A stretch of DNA of 17,966 nucleotides, from the NCBI GenBank assembly GCA_019237595.1, contig JAFAGU010000100.1:1-17966 (forward strand). The letters are read 5' to 3'. Positions 15,657 through 17,966 of the stretch are shown piece after piece. This DNA is from Betaproteobacteria bacterium (lineage in GTDB: Bacteria > Pseudomonadota > Gammaproteobacteria > Burkholderiales > SG8-39). Every line of letters starts with the position of its first letter. The stretch's first letter is position 1. The notes beneath the pieces were generated by a model that saw nothing but the letters and a program-made list of their open reading frames with translations, did not search any database and was not told the DNA's origin. The position numbers were made by a program, and so were the translations under genes.

Positions 15657-16561
15657 CGCGCGGCCGCGGCTTTTCGCTCCTCGAGATGATCATAGTGGTC
15701 GTACTGCTTGGCATCGTCGGCGCGGCGATCGGCGGCTTCATTCTCCCGGCGGTTCGCGCGTATCAGGCGCAGGGCCAGCGTGCCGCGCTCGTCGACGCGG
15801 GGGAGAGCGCGCTCCGCAGGCTCGCTCGCGACGTGCGCATATCCCTTCCAAACAGCCTGCGCATCACGAACACGGGCAGTGGTTTTGCCCTCGAGATGGT
15901 TCCCACGGCCGACGGCGCCCGCTACTGCACGACCGGCGTCGCGGATTGCTCCTCGGGAAACGTGCTTACCATCGGCTCCTCGGACAACCAGTTCGACGTC
16001 CTCGGCTGCTTCCAGAATGCGTCCTTCACCGGCTCGCCGGCGGGCTACCGGCTGGTGATCGGGGACAGCAGCGGCCAGTTCTACAGCGCCGCCGGCACGT
16101 CGGCCGTCGCCACACCGACGTCGACGACGATCTCGCTCTCGATCTTCCCCGGCACGGGCGGAACGCCGACGCAATGCGGCACGGCCTCGGCGACCGCGAA
16201 CAGCTACAACCGCTATCGGCTCACTTTGACAGCGGGCCAGACGTTTCCGAATGCGAGCTCGCGGCAGCGGGTGTTCGTCGTGCAGTCTTCTGCGCTGCCG
16301 GTGTCCTATATCTGCGATACGACGGCGCAGACGCTGACCCGCTACTCCGGCTACACCGTACAGGCAACTCAGCCGACCACGGCGGCAGCGATCGGGGCGG
16401 CCACGACGGCGGTGGTCGCGACGAGCCTGACCGCGTGCAGTCTCACGAGCACGACCACCGATGTGCAGTCAACCGGCCTTCTCACTCTCACGCTCGGCCT
16501 TACTCGCGCCGGGGAAACGGTGCAGCTCATGCACCAGGTGCAGCTCGACAATTCCCTATGA
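15641..16561 (+). CDS. mshO: MshO-type minor pilin (PulJ/PilW-like)
   Basis: A 306-residue pilin-like protein, the largest of the minor pilins here, as MshO is in known loci. Leader MQVLLTRGRG is cut before Phe11, giving FSLLEMIIVVVLLGIVGAAIGGFI with Glu at +5. The segment QGQRAALVDAGESALRRLARDVRISLPNSLRI (about 45-76) is the characteristic conserved block of MshO/PilW/PulJ-like proteins. The globular region is rich in Ser, Thr and Gly with several cysteine pairs. The start at ATG 15641 overlaps the mshD end by 16 bases in a different frame; the upstream ribosome binding site is weak, so it probably relies on coupling. Confidence 0.85.
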   Translation: MQVLLTRGRGFSLLEMIIVVVLLGIVGAAIGGFILPAVRAYQAQGQRAALVDAGESALRRLARDVRISLPNSLRITNTGSGFALEMVPTADGARYCTTGVADCSSGNVLTIGSSDNQFDVLGCFQNASFTGSPAGYRLVIGDSSGQFYSAAGTSAVATPTSTTISLSIFPGTGGTPTQCGTASATANSYNRYRLTLTAGQTFPNASSRQRVFVVQSSALPVSYICDTTAQTLTRYSGYTVQATQPTTAAAIGAATTAVVATSLTACSLTSTTTDVQSTGLLTLTLGLTRAGETVQLMHQVQLDNSL

Positions 16562-16989
16562 GCCCCATGCGGCAGGCAAGGGGCTTCAGCATCGTATTCG
16601 CGCTATTCCTCGTCATCGTGCTCGGGGCGATCGGCGCGGCGGCGGTCACCTTATCCAAGACCGAGCAGGCGGGCGGCGTGAAATCACTCCTCTCGGCGAA
16701 GGTCTACTTAGGCGCCAAGGCCGGACTCGATTGGGGCATCCAGCAAGCGGTGGCGGCGAACAACACCGCGCTGTGCGGTCCGGCCGCGGGGGGCGCGGGA
16801 ACGCCGTCCACTTTTACGATCACGCAGGCCGGACTTGCGAACGTCAGCGTCACGGTTTCATGCACACGCTGGCTCTTCGGTTCGGGCAACTTTGTGTTCT
16901 TTCTATCGAGCGTCGCCACGATCGGCACGCTCGGGAACCTGGACTACGCGGAGAGGCGCCTTGAGGCGACGGTTTCGAACATTCCCTAG
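16558..16989 (+). CDS. mshP: MshP-type, PilX-like minor pilin-complex protein
   Basis: A 143-residue protein starting MSPMRQARG, followed by FSIVFALFLVIVLGAIGAAAVTLSKTEQAGG. The basic leader and helix resemble a prepilin, but the residue five after the candidate cleavage glycine is Phe, not Glu, as in the MshP/PilX/GspK-like class. Segment SLLSAKVYLGAKAGLDWGIQQAV (about 43-65) matches the AA-x-A-G-x-EW-type conserved block of PilX/MshP proteins. Cysteines are near residues 81 and 101. The ATG at 16558 overlaps the mshO stop (ATGA). Whether the leader is processed by the prepilin peptidase is uncertain. A second ATG nine bases later is a possible start. Confidence 0.8.
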   Translation: MSPMRQARGFSIVFALFLVIVLGAIGAAAVTLSKTEQAGGVKSLLSAKVYLGAKAGLDWGIQQAVAANNTALCGPAAGGAGTPSTFTITQAGLANVSVTVSCTRWLFGSGNFVFFLSSVATIGTLGNLDYAERRLEATVSNIP

Positions 16990-17966
16990 GCTTGCGCTTG
17001 CGCTTGCAGCGGCGCTGCTCGTCGCCGAAGCGCATGCCTTTACCGTCAAGACGCGACTCGCGGGCGCGCAGAACTGGAGCGTCGCCGCGACGTGGATCAA
17101 GACGCTGACCGGCACGGTGACTTTCACCAACGGCAACGTCAATGTCGCCGGCGTGGGAACGCTCTTCCTCACCGAGGTCTCGCCCGGCGACGTGCTGATG
17201 ATCGACGACGGCACCGTGGCTACCGTGCGCGGCACCGTCAAGTCCATCACGAACAACACGGCGCTCGTGCTCACCGCCGGCGCGAACGGCACTCGCAACG
17301 GCGCCTATGGAAAGGAGGCTGTCCCCGCGGCCGCCGACGATGTCCAGATCGGCAATACGAACGTCGCCAGCCTCGCCACGATCACGCTCGACGTGGCTTC
17401 CGCCACGGTCAATTCGCTCACGTTCGCGGCCGACAACCTCGCCCATTCGCTTACGCACTCCGGGACGAACGCCCTCACCGTCTCCACGAACGTCACTGTG
17501 AACCAGCCGACCGCCAACAACACCACAATCGCTTGGAACATCAACGGAGGCAGCGCTGCGGTCACGGGCAATCTGACCCTAGGAGGTGCGAACAACACTG
17601 CCACCCGTATTGCCGACGTCGTACTGACCACGGGATCCCTGACCATCAGCGGAAACCTGAATTTCACGACCGGAACGAGCGCTGCCGTCGCCTTAATTGA
17701 CTTGAGCGGCGGCGCCGGGACCCTAAACATCGCCGGCGCCATCAATCCCTCGGCGTCCAACCGCGGTACCTTGACGCCTGGAACGACAAGCACGGTGAAC
17801 TTCAACGGCACGGCCGCCCAGACCATCACGCTCGGCGTTGCGACCATCACCTACAACAACGTCACCATCAACAACACGGCGGGCGTTACGCCGAGCGCAG
17901 CCATCACGGCCACCAATGTGACCGGCAACCTGAATGTACAGACCGGCACATTGAGCAATGGCGGCT
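16961..17966 (+). CDS. Exported beta-strand-repeat protein in the mshQ position (C-terminus beyond window)
   Basis: The frame is open from TTG 16961 to the right edge, giving 335 residues with no stop. A strong GGAGAGG (16950-16956) precedes the TTG by four bases, and the frame overlaps the mshP end by 29 bases. The N-terminus is a Sec signal peptide: RRRFRTFPR, a hydrophobic LALALAAALLVAEA core, and an AHA cleavage site after residue 26. The mature part is rich in Thr, Asn, Gly and Val, with recurring short units such as VTGNLTLGG, ISGNLNFTTG and VTGNLNVQTG, plus FNGTAAQTIT and VTINNTAGV, which are characteristic of long beta-helix/beta-strand-repeat surface proteins. Position after mshP is where mshQ lies in known loci. 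I infer an exported, probably pilus-associated or adhesive protein. Similarity to classical MshQ cannot be judged from this N-terminal part. Confidence 0.8.
   Translation, partial: MRRRFRTFPRLALALAAALLVAEAHAFTVKTRLAGAQNWSVAATWIKTLTGTVTFTNGNVNVAGVGTLFLTEVSPGDVLMIDDGTVATVRGTVKSITNNTALVLTAGANGTRNGAYGKEAVPAAADDVQIGNTNVASLATITLDVASATVNSLTFAADNLAHSLTHSGTNALTVSTNVTVNQPTANNTTIAWNINGGSAAVTGNLTLGGANNTATRIADVVLTTGSLTISGNLNFTTGTSAAVALIDLSGGAGTLNIAGAINPSASNRGTLTPGTTSTVNFNGTAAQTITLGVATITYNNVTINNTAGVTPSAAITATNVTGNLNVQTGTLSNGG

Noticed and set aside
16990..17008. Tandem CTTGCG hexamers as a phase-variable repeat in the mshQ-position gene
   Set aside because: There are only about three copies and a hexamer change keeps the frame, so it merely encodes the Leu-Ala signal-peptide core.
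1..17966. CRISPR array, tRNA or insertion sequence
   Set aside because: I saw no regularly spaced direct repeats, cloverleaf tRNA sequence or transposase-like frame with inverted ends on either strand.

Overview
The window is GC-rich, densely packed bacterial DNA. Its content (a mannose-sensitive haemagglutinin (MSHA)-type pilus locus beside bacterial TPR/O-GlcNAc-transferase-like genes) suggests a Gram-negative proteobacterium, most likely a betaproteobacterium or a relative. I cannot name the species from the sequence. There are no rRNA or tRNA genes, insertion sequences or CRISPR arrays that I can see.

Left arm, positions 1-10550, minus strand. Seven genes run leftward from about 10550 with starts and stops overlapping or a few bases apart, so they look like one translationally coupled operon. 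In transcription order they are: a large TPR protein with a C-terminal GT9/heptosyltransferase-like domain; two tandem paralogous TPR + SPINDLY/OGT-type (GT41-like) glycosyltransferases; a GT-B (GT4-like) glycosyltransferase; a class I SAM methyltransferase; a CmcI/rhamnosyl O-methyltransferase-family protein; and a long protein cut by the window edge that joins a fatty-acyl-AMP-ligase-like adenylation domain, an acyl carrier domain and an SGNH-hydrolase-like domain. Together this reads as a glycan assembly and decoration module: glycosylation, methylation and probably acylation.

Right arm, positions 10610-17966, plus strand. An MSHA-type IV pilus/pseudopilin locus runs rightward: MshE ATPase with an N-terminal MshEN domain, MshG (GspF-like) platform protein, a pilin-like protein in the mshF/mshB position, the probable major pilin MshA, minor pilins of the MshC, MshD and MshO types, the PilX-like MshP, and the start of a large exported beta-strand-repeat protein in the mshQ position that runs off the right edge. 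A strong intrinsic terminator lies between the major pilin and the minor-pilin genes, directly before the ribosome binding site of mshC, and probably sets the major:minor pilin ratio. The usual upstream msh genes (I, J, K, L, M, N) are not in the window.

The two arms are divergent and share a 59-base intergenic region. The most interesting idea, which is inference only, is that the left arm modifies a surface structure of this cell, possibly the pilin or the mshQ-position adhesin encoded by the right arm. The least ordinary single gene is the ligase-carrier-SGNH fusion at the left edge.
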